From Bacteroidales bacterium (lineage in GTDB: Bacteria; Bacteroidota; Bacteroidia; Bacteroidales; Marinilabiliaceae): DNA of 37,167 bases. The stretch covers positions 1-37,167 of the forward strand of contig JAKSLF010000028.1 in the NCBI GenBank assembly GCA_024401355.1, read 5' to 3'. A program made the position numbers and the translations under genes. Of this stretch, positions 17,583 to 26,538 are shown piece by piece (position 1 is the stretch's first letter; every line of letters begins with the position of its first letter). The notes under the pieces were generated by a model. The model saw only the letters and a list, made by a program, of their open reading frames with translations, searched no databases and was not told the origin of the DNA.

Positions 17583-18695
17583 TTATATGAATCTGCGGAA
17601 AGCATGTTTGCCGTAGATGTTTTCGTGAAATATTTCTGAATTGAATGTGACAAGTCCGTTTTGTATCACGGTAGTGATTCTCAGGTTGTCTGTTATGCAG
17701 ATGTCGGCGTCGCTGCCGACCTTAATGGTTCCTTTGTTAGGGTAGAGTCCAACAAATTTGCATCGGCGTGTAGTAAAATATTCGACGACCTCGTCGGATG
17801 TGAGTTCCTGTTTCCTGCAGAAGTTGAGCATTCGTTGTATCTGCTGGAATCGCGAGTCGTTGCTATTCCAGATGTCGGCAGTAGTCCAAGTGTGTTGTCG
17901 TAGAATTTCAGTTAGAGATTCTGCGCTTATTGGTGTGAGTCCGGGCACTCCGCTAACCTCGTCGGTGAAGTTGATGAGAACCGAGAGTTCGTGTCCGTAG
18001 GAGTCGTTGTTGCGTCCTTGTGAGATGACCTTGAACTCTTCTTCGTACCGCACGTTGGTGAATAGTGCTCTCACGCGGGTGTTTTCTGATGCGGATTCGC
18101 AGGCGTGTATTTTTGAGCACACGCTATGGATGATTCGTATCTGTTCGTCGGCACTAGGTTGTTGTATGATGTCGAAGACACACAGCATATTGTATTTTGC
18201 AGCCGTTGTGAGGAACAGGTCGAGCCTGTCGTTGGTTGCGGCTTTAAGTGACTTCAGGGTGTAGTGTAGCGACGTGATGCCGTTGATGGTTGCCATGTCG
18301 CGTATTTTGCTGAGGTCGCCGTGTTTGAACTCGTCGACGGAGAAGTGTAGGCTATAGTTGAGCGTGCGAGGATCCTGGTGGTCGATTCGGCGAAGCGTCT
18401 CGGCCATCTGTGATGGTGTCTCGTGTCCGATCCAGGTGGTGAATCCAGCTTTGACATCTTCGTGGACATTGCGACGCAGTTCGTCGGTACTCATCATGAA
18501 GCTGTGCTTGAAATTGATGTCGACAAGTCCTGGAATAACGAAATTGCCCTTGGCGTCGATTTCTTCTGTTTCTACTGTAGGACGAGCGAGCCCATGGCCG
18601 ATAGCAATGATTTTGCTATTGGCTATGAGGATGTCGGAGTTGCGCTCTGACGAGCCAACTATCCTACAGCGTTTTATGAGAAGATATCTTATCAA
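17583..18695 (-). CDS. Dihydroorotase-like cyclic amidohydrolase with degenerate metal site
   Basis: A 370-residue amidohydrolase-fold protein. The N-terminal strand and VIPGLVDI (53-60), and the C-terminal FVGLYPNKGTIKVGSDADI, match dihydroorotase/dihydropyrimidinase proteins. The metal-binding HxH expected right after PGLVD is replaced by NFK (61-63), and I could not find the usual metal-ligand histidine motifs downstream. The protein may be non-catalytic, regulatory or altered. No in-frame ATG exists in the first 65 or so codons; the start appears to be TTG at 18695, downstream of an in-frame TAA. It is co-directional with the tyrosine kinase gene, 15 bases apart. Confidence 0.72.
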   Translation of the reverse strand: MIRYLLIKRCRIVGSSERNSDILIANSKIIAIGHGLARPTVETEEIDAKGNFVIPGLVDINFKHSFMMSTDELRRNVHEDVKAGFTTWIGHETPSQMAETLRRIDHQDPRTLNYSLHFSVDEFKHGDLSKIRDMATINGITSLHYTLKSLKAATNDRLDLFLTTAAKYNMLCVFDIIQQPSADEQIRIIHSVCSKIHACESASENTRVRALFTNVRYEEEFKVISQGRNNDSYGHELSVLINFTDEVSGVPGLTPISAESLTEILRQHTWTTADIWNSNDSRFQQIQRMLNFCRKQELTSDEVVEYFTTRRCKFVGLYPNKGTIKVGSDADICITDNLRITTVIQNGLVTFNSEIFHENIYGKHAFRRFI

Positions 18696-18851
18696 GTTCT
18701 CTGAAAAAAGTAAGTGAGACTTGTTTTTTACTTATATAAATTAATAACAATGCGAAAGTAGTGCTTTTTTCTGAGCTTTGCAAGTGATATTGTCGTTTAT
18801 TGGTTGCTTAAGGGAAGCATAAGGGTAGGGCGAATGTTCGACATTTGTGTG

Positions 18852-18871
18852 TCGAGAGTACGTGTTTCGAA
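18852..18871 (-). repeat. Dispersed intergenic repeat, copy 3
   Basis: The 20-mer TCGAGAGTACGTGTTTCGAA is identical to 2915-2934 and in the same orientation. It lies between divergent genes, 14 bases before the -7 box of the racemase gene, so it overlaps the place of a -33 element. Confidence 0.75.
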
Positions 18872-18884
18872 TTGCGTTGAAAAA

Positions 18885-18892
18885 TATTTTTG
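18885..18892 (+). promoter_or_regulatory. Putative -7 box of the racemase gene
   Basis: TATTTTTG matches TAnnTTTG perfectly. TTTC at 18865-18868, inside the dispersed repeat, is the nearest -33-like sequence, but its 16-base spacing is short. The predicted leader is about 60 bases. Confidence 0.45.
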
Positions 18893-18960
18893 GTCTTTGT
18901 GTATGGTGTTTTGGCAAAAACGAATAACTTAGCATTGTTAATTTCAGGAGGAAAAAAGTT

Positions 18961-19656
18961 ATGAAGAAAATTGGTTTGGTTGGTGGTACTGGTCCGGAGT
19001 CAACATTGATGTATTACAAGGAGTTGAACATGCGGATAGACAAGATGACAGGTGGCCGTGCGATGCCTGATGTGGCAATCGAGAGTGTGAACTTTCGCAG
19101 GACTTGGAATTATGTAGAGACTGGGTGCTATGGCGAACTGACAGATTATTTGTCGGAGAAAGTCGAATTGCTGAAAAATGGCGGTTCGGAGATTGTTGCC
19201 TTGACGGCAGGTACGATGCATGTAGTGTTTGACGAGATAGAATCAAAGACGGGAGTCAGGCTAGTGAGCATTCCAAAAGCAGTAGCTCAAGAATCAGTCA
19301 GACGTGGCTATAAAAAAGTCGGTTTGCTGGGAACGATATTTACGATGGAGAAAGATTATATGAAGAGGGACTTGCGTGAAGCAGGAGTGGAAGTGTATGT
19401 TCCGGGCAAGGCGGAGAGAGAACTTGTGGCAAAAAGGATATTGGAAGAGCTGGAAGTTGGTGTAGTCAAGGAGAGTACTCTTGAAGAATTCAACAGGATA
19501 ATAGATGCGATGAAGAGGAAAAATGGAATTGAAGCCGTGGTGTTGGGGTGTACGGAATTGCCGCTTTTGCTGAATGACGGGAACTCTGTTTTGCCGTGTC
19601 TGGATAGTGTAGATATTCATATTGGTGAGCTGATACGTCAGGCAATGTCGTGCTGA
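18961..19656 (+). CDS. Aspartate/glutamate racemase family protein
   Basis: A 231-residue cytoplasmic protein. The start MKKIGLVGGTGPEST is the family signature, and the second catalytic cysteine is present in LGCTELPLL near 195-203. At the first site, where CNTxH or TNTMH is usual, it reads ALTAGTMH, so the first catalytic Cys (or Thr) is Ala. The family interconverts L- and D-Asp or Glu with a two-base mechanism; with one base missing this protein may be one-sided, altered or inactive. GGAGG directly before the ATG (18951-18955) is an unusually good ribosome site for this genome. It is 98 bases upstream of the pseudouridine synthase gene. Confidence 0.88.
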   Translation: MKKIGLVGGTGPESTLMYYKELNMRIDKMTGGRAMPDVAIESVNFRRTWNYVETGCYGELTDYLSEKVELLKNGGSEIVALTAGTMHVVFDEIESKTGVRLVSIPKAVAQESVRRGYKKVGLLGTIFTMEKDYMKRDLREAGVEVYVPGKAERELVAKRILEELEVGVVKESTLEEFNRIIDAMKRKNGIEAVVLGCTELPLLLNDGNSVLPCLDSVDIHIGELIRQAMSC

Positions 19657-19702
19657 CGGGTGTGGAAAAAGTAAAAAATGGGAAATAAAGAGATGTGTTG
19701 TC

Positions 19703-19733
19703 TTTCATTTGTGTGTGGCAAATGCTATATTTG
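19703..19733 (+). promoter_or_regulatory. Putative promoter of the pseudouridine synthase gene
   Basis: TATATTTG (19726-19733, followed by C) matches TAnnTTTG perfectly. TTTC (19703-19706) is 19 bases upstream, one mismatch from TTTG. The leader would be about 15 bases. Confidence 0.6.
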
Positions 19734-19754
19734 CGGAGTTAAAGAAAAAGTGAG

Positions 19755-20699
19755 ATGAATATAGACAAGCCACAAAAAAAGAGGATGCCAGGTGCATCGT
19801 TTGTCGTGAAGCAGGAAGAGACTATAGAGTCGATGCTTCAGCGCAACATGCAGGGAAAGAGTAAGACATCAATGAAGCAGTTGTTGCAGAATGGGGCAAT
19901 AATGGTCGGCAAGAGGGACGAAAAGGGCAAGTGGAGACAGAGGACGTTGAAGAAACTCACGGACATCGTGACCGTTGGCGAGACTGTTTTTGTTGGCAAA
20001 AAACCAGAGCCGGAATTTCAGATGCCCAAAGGGTTGAGAGTGGCATGGGAAGATAGGTGGCTTTTGGTAGTGAAGAAAGAGACAGGTTTGCTGACCGTTG
20101 GTAATATGAGTGAGCCGGTTGAGTGTGCACAGACATATCTTGACGCATATATGCAATTCAAGAAAGAAGGTGGTCGTGTCTATGTGGTTCACAGAATAGA
20201 CAGGGATACATCGGGAGTCTTGATATTTGCAAAGAACGAGGAGACTCAGATGAAATTGCGTTCGAATTGGAATGAAGTGGTGTTGAGCCGCAGGTATGTT
20301 GCAATTGTAGAGGGTTGCCCGCGTCAGAAAGAGGGAACGATAGACACCTGGATTGAGGAGAATGAGAGGACGATGACGATGTTTGTGAGCAGTCCTGGTC
20401 ATGGTAAACGAGCGATAACCCATTATAAGCTGATGAAAACGATAGAGAAAGATGGAATGAAATATTCGATGATGTCGTTTGAGCTTGAGACAGGAAGGAA
20501 AAACCAGATAAGAATACACACGAGTCATATTGGAATACCGATAGCAGGTGACGGAAAATATGGTGCTGTGAGTGATCCTATTGGGCGTTTGTGTCTGCAT
20601 GCACAACAGATTGAATTTGAGCATCCTGAGACGGGTGAAGTGTTGAACTTTACATCGGAGTTGCCGAAGGAATTTGAGATGTTGATGGGCAGGGATTGA
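19755..20699 (+). CDS. RluA-family pseudouridine synthase
   Basis: A 314-residue RNA-modifying enzyme. The N-terminal part (about 20-85) looks like an S4 RNA-binding domain (TIESMLQRNMQGKSKTSMKQLL, then TVGETVFV). The catalytic motif HRIDRDTSG is at 146-154 with Asp149 as the nucleophile, and RKNQIRIH and IAGDGKYG are conserved later motifs. It converts uridines in rRNA or tRNA to pseudouridine; the target (RluC-, RluD- or TruC-like) cannot be told from sequence alone. The start ATG fits the upstream promoter and the S4 domain. Confidence 0.93.
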   Translation: MNIDKPQKKRMPGASFVVKQEETIESMLQRNMQGKSKTSMKQLLQNGAIMVGKRDEKGKWRQRTLKKLTDIVTVGETVFVGKKPEPEFQMPKGLRVAWEDRWLLVVKKETGLLTVGNMSEPVECAQTYLDAYMQFKKEGGRVYVVHRIDRDTSGVLIFAKNEETQMKLRSNWNEVVLSRRYVAIVEGCPRQKEGTIDTWIEENERTMTMFVSSPGHGKRAITHYKLMKTIEKDGMKYSMMSFELETGRKNQIRIHTSHIGIPIAGDGKYGAVSDPIGRLCLHAQQIEFEHPETGEVLNFTSELPKEFEMLMGRD

Positions 20700-20780
20700 T
20701 AAAATGTCGGATTGTCATGAAACATTAGCGAGCCGCATAACGTATATTGTAAGTGACTAAACAATTAAAAAAGTAGTATT

Positions 20781-21014
20781 ATGATTTACGCTATTATCGT
20801 TGGCCTTATAATAGGTGCTTTGGCAGGCTGGTTTATGAAGAGCAGCTATGCGTGGTATATTGACCTTTTGCTCGGCATTGTCGGCAGCTGGGTTGGAAAC
20901 TGGTTGTTTGGCGTATTGGGCATCAATATTGCAGGTGGACTTGTTGGTGACCTTATCACAGGTGTGGTAGGTGCAGTAATAGTTATTGCGATAGCTCGTC
21001 TGATAAAGAAGTAG
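20781..21014 (+). CDS. GlsB/YeaQ/YmgE-family small membrane protein
   Basis: A 77-residue, very hydrophobic, Gly-rich protein (MIYAIIVGLIIGALAGWFMK, then LLLGIVGSWVGNWLFG, GGLVGDLITGVVGAVIVIAIARLIKK). It matches the transglycosylase-associated/GlsB family of three-span inner-membrane proteins, often stress-linked but without known biochemistry. It stands alone with a terminator directly downstream; the 81-base gap from the pseudouridine synthase gene has no clear promoter. Confidence 0.88.
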   Translation: MIYAIIVGLIIGALAGWFMKSSYAWYIDLLLGIVGSWVGNWLFGVLGINIAGGLVGDLITGVVGAVIVIAIARLIKK

Positions 21015-21044
21015 AAACGGGTTAAGAGCCTAGTTGAGGCATAA

Positions 21045-21080
21045 AAAGGGGCTGCATAGATGAGTCTATGCGGCCCTTTT
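21045..21080 (+). terminator. Terminator after the GlsB-type gene
   Basis: A 16-bp stem (21045-21060 with 21065-21080, two G-U pairs) closes a TGAG loop and ends in TTTT then GTGTGTTTTTG. It is one of the strongest hairpins in the window. Confidence 0.88.
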
Positions 21081-21086
21081 GTGTGT

Positions 21087-21117
21087 TTTTGTTGAAGAAA
21101 CACGAACTTTTGTTGAA
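21087..21117 (+). repeat. Dispersed intergenic repeat, copy 4, with 21-base tandem period
   Basis: TTTTGTTGAA occurs twice with a period of 21 bases, enclosing GAAACACGAAC. It begins 6 bases after the terminator at 21045-21080. The layout matches 5597-5627. Confidence 0.65.
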
Positions 21118-21146
21118 ATGTTTAGGGTATTTTCGAGACTATTTCG

Positions 21147-21154
21147 TTACTTTG
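21147..21154 (+). promoter_or_regulatory. Weak -7 box before the DUF4270 gene
   Basis: TTACTTTG followed by C matches TAnnTTTG at seven of eight positions. No convincing -33 was found. Confidence 0.35.
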
Positions 21155-21269
21155 CACTTTGAAAAGTGTGCGTTGATGGAAACGAATTCCATCGGCTGTA
21201 TAATTTTCATTGTTGGATGGCATGCTTGTGCGTGCCTTGTGAAAGTAAAAAATAGTAGAAACAATAAGG

Positions 21270-22604
21270 ATGAACAATAGATTGATAACCCTTGTGACAG
21301 CGATAGCGATGTTAGCTTCATTGGTGCTGACGTCGTGCGGTGGCGAGGATTTCAGGATTGAAAGCAGTTTTATCAATTCGGGTTCGTATGCGGAGTCGAC
21401 AAATATCACCCCTGTGCAGTTGAGTACGTTCAGGCTGGACTCGGTGCGAACATCGGGCTATAACAAGGCGTGGGTAGGAAGACATACGAAGCCAATAATA
21501 GGTGACGTATGTTCGGAGGCGCTTGTGAGGTTGACCGCTCCATCGTCGATGGCATGGTCTCAGAAAGAGAAGTATGACTCAATAACCATAGAGATAAATC
21601 ATACGGGAGAATATCAGGGTGACACGATGAAGGCGATGACGATAAACGTGCATCGTCTAGCTCAGCCGTTGCGTTTTGCTGAGCGAGAGAATGCGTTCTA
21701 TAATGTGAGGACATTCAGAGATTCGTCATCGATAGGTTCGTTTAGGTTTCGTCCTCGTCCGCACTCACGTCCGCATTTGCGTTACAGACTGGATGATAGT
21801 TTCGGTCGTGAACTTGTGAAGTTTATTAAGGACAATAACTATAAGGAGTCTGGATATGTGGCTAATAATTTTGATAAATTTCTTGGTGGTATAAAGTTGA
21901 CGTATGATGATGCCCAGAATCTCCTGGCTTTTGATGCGTCGTCGATAGTGATAACTCTTCATTCGCATATTCCGTTGATGGAGAAGGTGAAGAATACGCG
22001 AACATTGTCGGTTTCAAACGAATATCTTGGATTCCAATATAACTCGGTGTGGACGGAGAATACGGTGAAGCCGTATGATGAACTCACGGAGAGATATAAG
22101 CAAGTAACAGAGGATCGTGGAGGTAAGCATTCTGTGCAGTTTGAGGGCTTGGGTTATTACACCAGAGTGAATTTGTCTTCACTTGAAAGTGTCATGAGTG
22201 AGAGTTCGTATGCTCATATAGTCAAAGCTACCTTGTATATATATCCTGAGCAGGGATCGTATGATAAACGAAACTTCCCTTCATTACTTTATATGCAGGT
22301 GGTGAACAAGGGTAATGTTGTTCAGGGTGATGTGGTGGACAGTCGCGGACAGCGAGTGGTTGGTTTGCTGCACTACAACATATACGATGAGAAGGATGTC
22401 TACTATACGGCAGACTTGACGTATTATCTCAACAAGGTGCTGGCCAGCGGCTATGTAGACAAAGATGAAGGAATTGCACTGATGTGGAATGCCGGTATGA
22501 TGCCGTCGGACTATAATTTCATGGTGTTCAACGGTCACAGCAAGAACAAGTATTATTCATATCTGAAACTTTATTATTACTACTATGACAAGGAAGACAG
22601 ATAG
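21270..22604 (+). CDS. DUF4270 lipoprotein
   Basis: A 444-residue lipoprotein. The lipobox is LTSC near residue 23, followed by GGEDF. The rest is beta-rich with DUF4270-like segments (for example DSFGRELVKFIKDNNYKESG and FDKFLGGIKLTYDD). DUF4270 proteins are restricted to Bacteroidetes and have no established function. AATAAGG precedes the ATG. The end overlaps the next gene by 20 bases, so the two are translationally coupled and probably work together at the outer membrane. Confidence 0.85.
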   Translation: MNNRLITLVTAIAMLASLVLTSCGGEDFRIESSFINSGSYAESTNITPVQLSTFRLDSVRTSGYNKAWVGRHTKPIIGDVCSEALVRLTAPSSMAWSQKEKYDSITIEINHTGEYQGDTMKAMTINVHRLAQPLRFAERENAFYNVRTFRDSSSIGSFRFRPRPHSRPHLRYRLDDSFGRELVKFIKDNNYKESGYVANNFDKFLGGIKLTYDDAQNLLAFDASSIVITLHSHIPLMEKVKNTRTLSVSNEYLGFQYNSVWTENTVKPYDELTERYKQVTEDRGGKHSVQFEGLGYYTRVNLSSLESVMSESSYAHIVKATLYIYPEQGSYDKRNFPSLLYMQVVNKGNVVQGDVVDSRGQRVVGLLHYNIYDEKDVYYTADLTYYLNKVLASGYVDKDEGIALMWNAGMMPSDYNFMVFNGHSKNKYYSYLKLYYYYYDKEDR

Positions 22605-23841
22605 TCTGATCATCATATTGTTGCTGATGGTGTTGTGTGTTAGCTCGAAAGCGCAGAACAGCACAGCTTCGCCATACTCGATGTTTGGTGTTGGTCTGCC
22701 AGTTGTCAGAGAAGATGCGACGGCAGCTGGTATGGGTCATGCGAGCGTTGCATTGGCACCAAGCGAGTGGGTCAACGTGTCGAATCCAGCCGGATTGAGC
22801 AATCTGGACAGCTTGACATTCTACTTTAACTTCCAGATGAAAGGATTCTATGATAAGCTGACAAACGCCAATGAGCAGCAGAGTGTGTATAGTGCAAATA
22901 TAGATGGTATCACGATGGCATTCCGCATCACGAAGTGGTGGGGTTCGGCAATCGGATATGCACCATATTCGTCAGTCGGTTATAATTTGTCGGACGAGCA
23001 GTTTATAACAGGTACAGGCGAGAGGTATAAAATACAGTATACAGGATCTGGTGGCTTGTCGCGTGCTTACTGGAATCATTCGATATCGTTGTGGAAGAAG
23101 CATATCGTGCTTGGAGCTGGAGTCGGAGCTTTATGGGGTTCGTTTAACAAGAAGGAAACGGCATTGTTCGCGACGCTCAATGGTGAGAATATCTACAACA
23201 CGAAGAAATATACATGCAACAACCTCTTCTTCGAATATGGTATACAGTTTAACTTTGACATAGGCCAGAACAACTTCAGAATAGGCGGTGTGTTCAATGA
23301 CAAGAGATACATGAGAACAAGTTATGATCACATCGTATCGAACGATCTTGGTGCGAACCTGTTCTTTGACAATACGACAGCCATAGAAGAGTTTGCTGTG
23401 CCACGAAGTGTGACGGGTGGTATCGCATATACGAGAAAGAAATTCACCTTGACAGGTGACTATAAATATAGTGAGTGGGGCAGTTTGCAGAACGTGAAGT
23501 TTGGCGAGAACGTCAGATATGCCGATTGTTGGTCGGCCGGTGGCGGTTTTGAGTACCGGGCAGGTGAGCCAGATGATCCTTTCTACAAGAGAATGCGATA
23601 CAGACTTGGCTATTATTATTCGACAGAGAACATGGTGGTACACCATAATAGGTTTGACGAATTTGGCGTTACAGCAGGTTTGACAGTTCCTCTGGGAAGA
23701 TACAGAAATGCCTTGGTTATATCGTATGAGCATGTGACGCGAGGAGCTGCGGCCAATGGTCTGGTGAAAGAGAAATTGAAATCGCTGAAAGTGGCGCTCA
23801 ATATCAGAGAGACATGGTTTAAGAAAGCTAAGTTTGACTAA
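22585..23841 (+). CDS. Outer-membrane beta-barrel protein (FadL/OmpP1-like)
   Basis: A 418-residue exported protein. The signal peptide ends near VSSKA-QN. The early motif MFGVGLPVVREDATAAGMGHASVA...NPAGLS resembles Bacteroidetes proteins related to the FadL/OmpP1 and PorV/PorQ barrels. Many alternating aromatic strands follow. It starts inside the DUF4270 gene (20-base overlap). A role as a barrel receiving or anchoring the DUF4270 lipoprotein is inference. The hrpB start lies 29 bases downstream. Confidence 0.75.
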   Translation: MTRKTDSLIIILLLMVLCVSSKAQNSTASPYSMFGVGLPVVREDATAAGMGHASVALAPSEWVNVSNPAGLSNLDSLTFYFNFQMKGFYDKLTNANEQQSVYSANIDGITMAFRITKWWGSAIGYAPYSSVGYNLSDEQFITGTGERYKIQYTGSGGLSRAYWNHSISLWKKHIVLGAGVGALWGSFNKKETALFATLNGENIYNTKKYTCNNLFFEYGIQFNFDIGQNNFRIGGVFNDKRYMRTSYDHIVSNDLGANLFFDNTTAIEEFAVPRSVTGGIAYTRKKFTLTGDYKYSEWGSLQNVKFGENVRYADCWSAGGGFEYRAGEPDDPFYKRMRYRLGYYYSTENMVVHHNRFDEFGVTAGLTVPLGRYRNALVISYEHVTRGAAANGLVKEKLKSLKVALNIRETWFKKAKFD

Positions 23842-23870
23842 AAAAGGGATTGACGGAGAAAGCGATAGAA

Positions 23871-26363
23871 ATGACAATATTTAATCCTCATAGCTTCGGA
23901 CTTCCTGCGGCGGATATAGTCGGCAGGTTGTCCGATGTCTTGTCTAAAGACGGTTGTGTAATCGTGACAGCGCCTCCGGGAGCCGGCAAGAGTACGCTTC
24001 TCCCGTTGTCGTTGCTGGAGACTGTTGGCGAAGGACAGAAAATAATAATGCTCGAGCCGAGAAGAATAGCAGCGAGGCAGATAGCTGAGAGAATGTCGGA
24101 GATGATAGGAGAGACGGTTGGTGGAACGGTTGGCTACAGGATAAGATTTGACAACAAAGTGTCGGACAAGACGAGGATAGAAGTAGTCACCGAAGGGATA
24201 TTGACAAGAATGCTTCAGAGCGATAATGGACTTTCTGGAGTTGGAATGGTGATCTTTGATGAGTTTCATGAACGAAGTCTTTTTGCCGATGTAGCGCTTG
24301 CCCTGTGCAGGGAATGTCAGATGGTGTTGCGCGAAGACTTGAAGATAGTCATTATGTCGGCAACTATTGATACAGAAGAACTGTCGAGAAAACTTAATGC
24401 GTGTGTAATTGAAAGTCAAGGACGAATGTATCCAGTAGAGACCGTGTATACTGGAGACTTTGATGTAGCTAATGTTTCGCAACAGACTGCACACGTGATA
24501 CGTGAAGCTTTGAAAAGTAGCGAGGGTGATGTGTTGGCCTTTTTGCCTGGTGAAGGTGAAATTAGACGTTGCGAAGAATCTTTGGGCGGTTTGTCGGAAG
24601 ATGTCAGAGTGTGCCCATTGTATGGAATGTTGAGTCAGTCGCAACAGCATGATGCTATAATGCCGGATAGAAACGGACGAAGAAAAATAGTGCTTGCCAC
24701 ATCGATAGCTGAAACCTCGCTTACGATAGAGGGAGTGAGAGTTGTTGTAGATAGCGGCTATTGCAAACAATTGTCATACGATGCGATGACCAGTCTGTCC
24801 CGTCTGGAGACCGTTAGAATAAGTCGAGATATGGCAGACCAGAGGAGAGGTCGAGCTGGCCGAGTCGCCGAAGGTGTGTGCTACAGAATGTGGAGTAGAG
24901 TGACTGAGGGAAAAATGAGGGAGAACCGTCAGCCAGAGATTGAAAAAGCCGACCTTACGCAGCTTGCCATGGATATGGCGTTGTGGGGTGAAAGTGACGT
25001 AGATAACATGACGTGGTTGACACCACCATCGAAGGCCTCGATTGCAAAGGCGTATGATCTGCTTGAGATGTTGGGTGTGACCGACGAAAAGCGCAGAGTG
25101 ACCGACATTGGTCGGAAGGTTGGAAAAATACCATGTCATCCGCGAATAGCCAAAATGATGATGGAAGCAGAAACCGATGAAGAAAAATCGGTGGCAGCAG
25201 ATATAGCCGCATTGATGGAAGAACGCGATCCGATGGGGAGAGAGACAGGTGTTGACATAAACTTGAGAATAGAAGCCTTGAGGCGGTATAGGGCGGGGAA
25301 TGTGAATGATCGAAATATTGCCAGAATAGAACAAATAGCCGGACAGTACAGGAAGATGATGAGAGTGAGTCCTGCCAGTGGGGTAGTGGACCTCTATTGT
25401 ACGGGTCGTCTTATTGCCGCGGCATATCCTGAGCGAGTTGCTATGGCTCATAATGGAAGTAGTGCAACGTATAGGCTGGCAAATGGACAATTGGCTCAGA
25501 TGGAACATACTGACATGCTTTCAGGTGAAGAGTGGCTCGCTATTGCACATATTGACGCCCGTGAAACCATGGGAAAAATATTTCTTGCCTCGCCAGTTGA
25601 TCCTAAAGACTTGAGAAACAAAGCCAGACGAATCGACAATGTGTCGTGGGACGGTAGAAAAGGATCCGTCGTGGCTCAGCAAGAGTTGAGACTAGGGAAG
25701 ATAGTGCTTGAGGCAAAGCCTTTGTCGAATGTTGATAGAAGAGAAATAGATAAGGCAATATTGAAGGCCGTGGAAAAAGAATGGTTGTCCATGCTCGACT
25801 GGAATGAGGAAGTGGAGCGCCTTCAAAACAGAGTGTTGTCGTTGAGGAAGTGGCATCCGGAAATGGCATGGCCAGATGTGAGTACGGAGAACTTGATGGC
25901 AGATGCCGAACAGTGGTTAGGACCGTATCTGGGAAAATCAGTAAGCGTGCAAGATTTGAAAAAGATAGATTTGACTGAGGCAATAAGGTATACCATGGAC
26001 TATGCTATGCAGCAGGATTTGGATAAACTAGCTCCGACTCATATAGAAGTTGCCAGTGGTTCGAAGATAAAGGTGCAGTATCAGTCGAATGGTAGTGCTC
26101 CGGTTTTAGCTGTGAGATTGCAGGAGTGTTTCGGAATGGCTGAAACGCCGACTGTAGACGGTGGGAGAATAAAGGTTCTCATGCATCTGTTGTCTCCAGG
26201 GTTCAAGCCCGTCCAGATAACCCAGGACTTGAGAAGTTTTTGGGATAATGCCTATTTTGATGTGAAAAAAGAATTGAAGAGCCGTTATCCTAAACACGTA
26301 TGGCCAGACAAACCATGGGAAGAAGAGGCTGTTAGAGGAGTAAAACGCAAGGATATACGTTGA
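23871..26363 (+). CDS. hrpB: ATP-dependent DExH-box helicase HrpB
   Basis: An 830-residue SF2 DEAH/RHA helicase. Motif I is APPGAGKST, motif II DEFHERS, motif III MSATID, motif V ATSIAETSLTI and motif VI DQRRGRAGR. The HrpB C-terminal domain is present through YPKHVWPDKPWE. A TTG seven codons upstream (23850) could also be a start, but ATG 23871 is preceded by GGAGAA and gives the usual N-terminus. HrpB proteins are widespread and their RNA substrate is poorly defined. It is co-directional with the outer-membrane gene upstream but functionally unrelated. Confidence 0.95.
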   Translation: MTIFNPHSFGLPAADIVGRLSDVLSKDGCVIVTAPPGAGKSTLLPLSLLETVGEGQKIIMLEPRRIAARQIAERMSEMIGETVGGTVGYRIRFDNKVSDKTRIEVVTEGILTRMLQSDNGLSGVGMVIFDEFHERSLFADVALALCRECQMVLREDLKIVIMSATIDTEELSRKLNACVIESQGRMYPVETVYTGDFDVANVSQQTAHVIREALKSSEGDVLAFLPGEGEIRRCEESLGGLSEDVRVCPLYGMLSQSQQHDAIMPDRNGRRKIVLATSIAETSLTIEGVRVVVDSGYCKQLSYDAMTSLSRLETVRISRDMADQRRGRAGRVAEGVCYRMWSRVTEGKMRENRQPEIEKADLTQLAMDMALWGESDVDNMTWLTPPSKASIAKAYDLLEMLGVTDEKRRVTDIGRKVGKIPCHPRIAKMMMEAETDEEKSVAADIAALMEERDPMGRETGVDINLRIEALRRYRAGNVNDRNIARIEQIAGQYRKMMRVSPASGVVDLYCTGRLIAAAYPERVAMAHNGSSATYRLANGQLAQMEHTDMLSGEEWLAIAHIDARETMGKIFLASPVDPKDLRNKARRIDNVSWDGRKGSVVAQQELRLGKIVLEAKPLSNVDRREIDKAILKAVEKEWLSMLDWNEEVERLQNRVLSLRKWHPEMAWPDVSTENLMADAEQWLGPYLGKSVSVQDLKKIDLTEAIRYTMDYAMQQDLDKLAPTHIEVASGSKIKVQYQSNGSAPVLAVRLQECFGMAETPTVDGGRIKVLMHLLSPGFKPVQITQDLRSFWDNAYFDVKKELKSRYPKHVWPDKPWEEEAVRGVKRKDIR

Positions 26364-26433
26364 TAAAATTGCAGTTTTGGTTGATAAATTTGATAAGTTT
26401 GCCAAAAATATTTGCACTTATATCGAAATGATA

Positions 26434-26464
26434 GTTGAAGAAAGAAAAAAAAGCAGTATTTTTG
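26434..26464 (+). promoter_or_regulatory. Promoter of the kelch-like lipoprotein gene
   Basis: TATTTTTG (26457-26464) matches TAnnTTTG perfectly. GTTG (26434-26437) is 19 bases upstream (3 of 4 to TTTG). The leader would be about 68 bases. Confidence 0.6.
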
Positions 26465-26538
26465 TACCAAATTATTAGGGTGTGCGGTTTTGCATATCTG
26501 TTGATTAAAAAGAAAAAAATAGAAAGACAATAATAATT

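Noticed and set aside
19869-20624. Antisense frame of 251 codons under the pseudouridine synthase gene
   Set aside because: It mirrors a gene with an intact HRIDRDTSG motif; the translation has no recognisable features.
2911-21117. CRISPR array or insertion-sequence ends formed by the repeats
   Set aside because: Copies are kilobases apart with no regular spacing, no cas gene and no transposase between or near them.
23850-23870. TTG start for hrpB
   Set aside because: The ATG at 23871 has a better leader and gives the normal N-terminus; not fully excluded.
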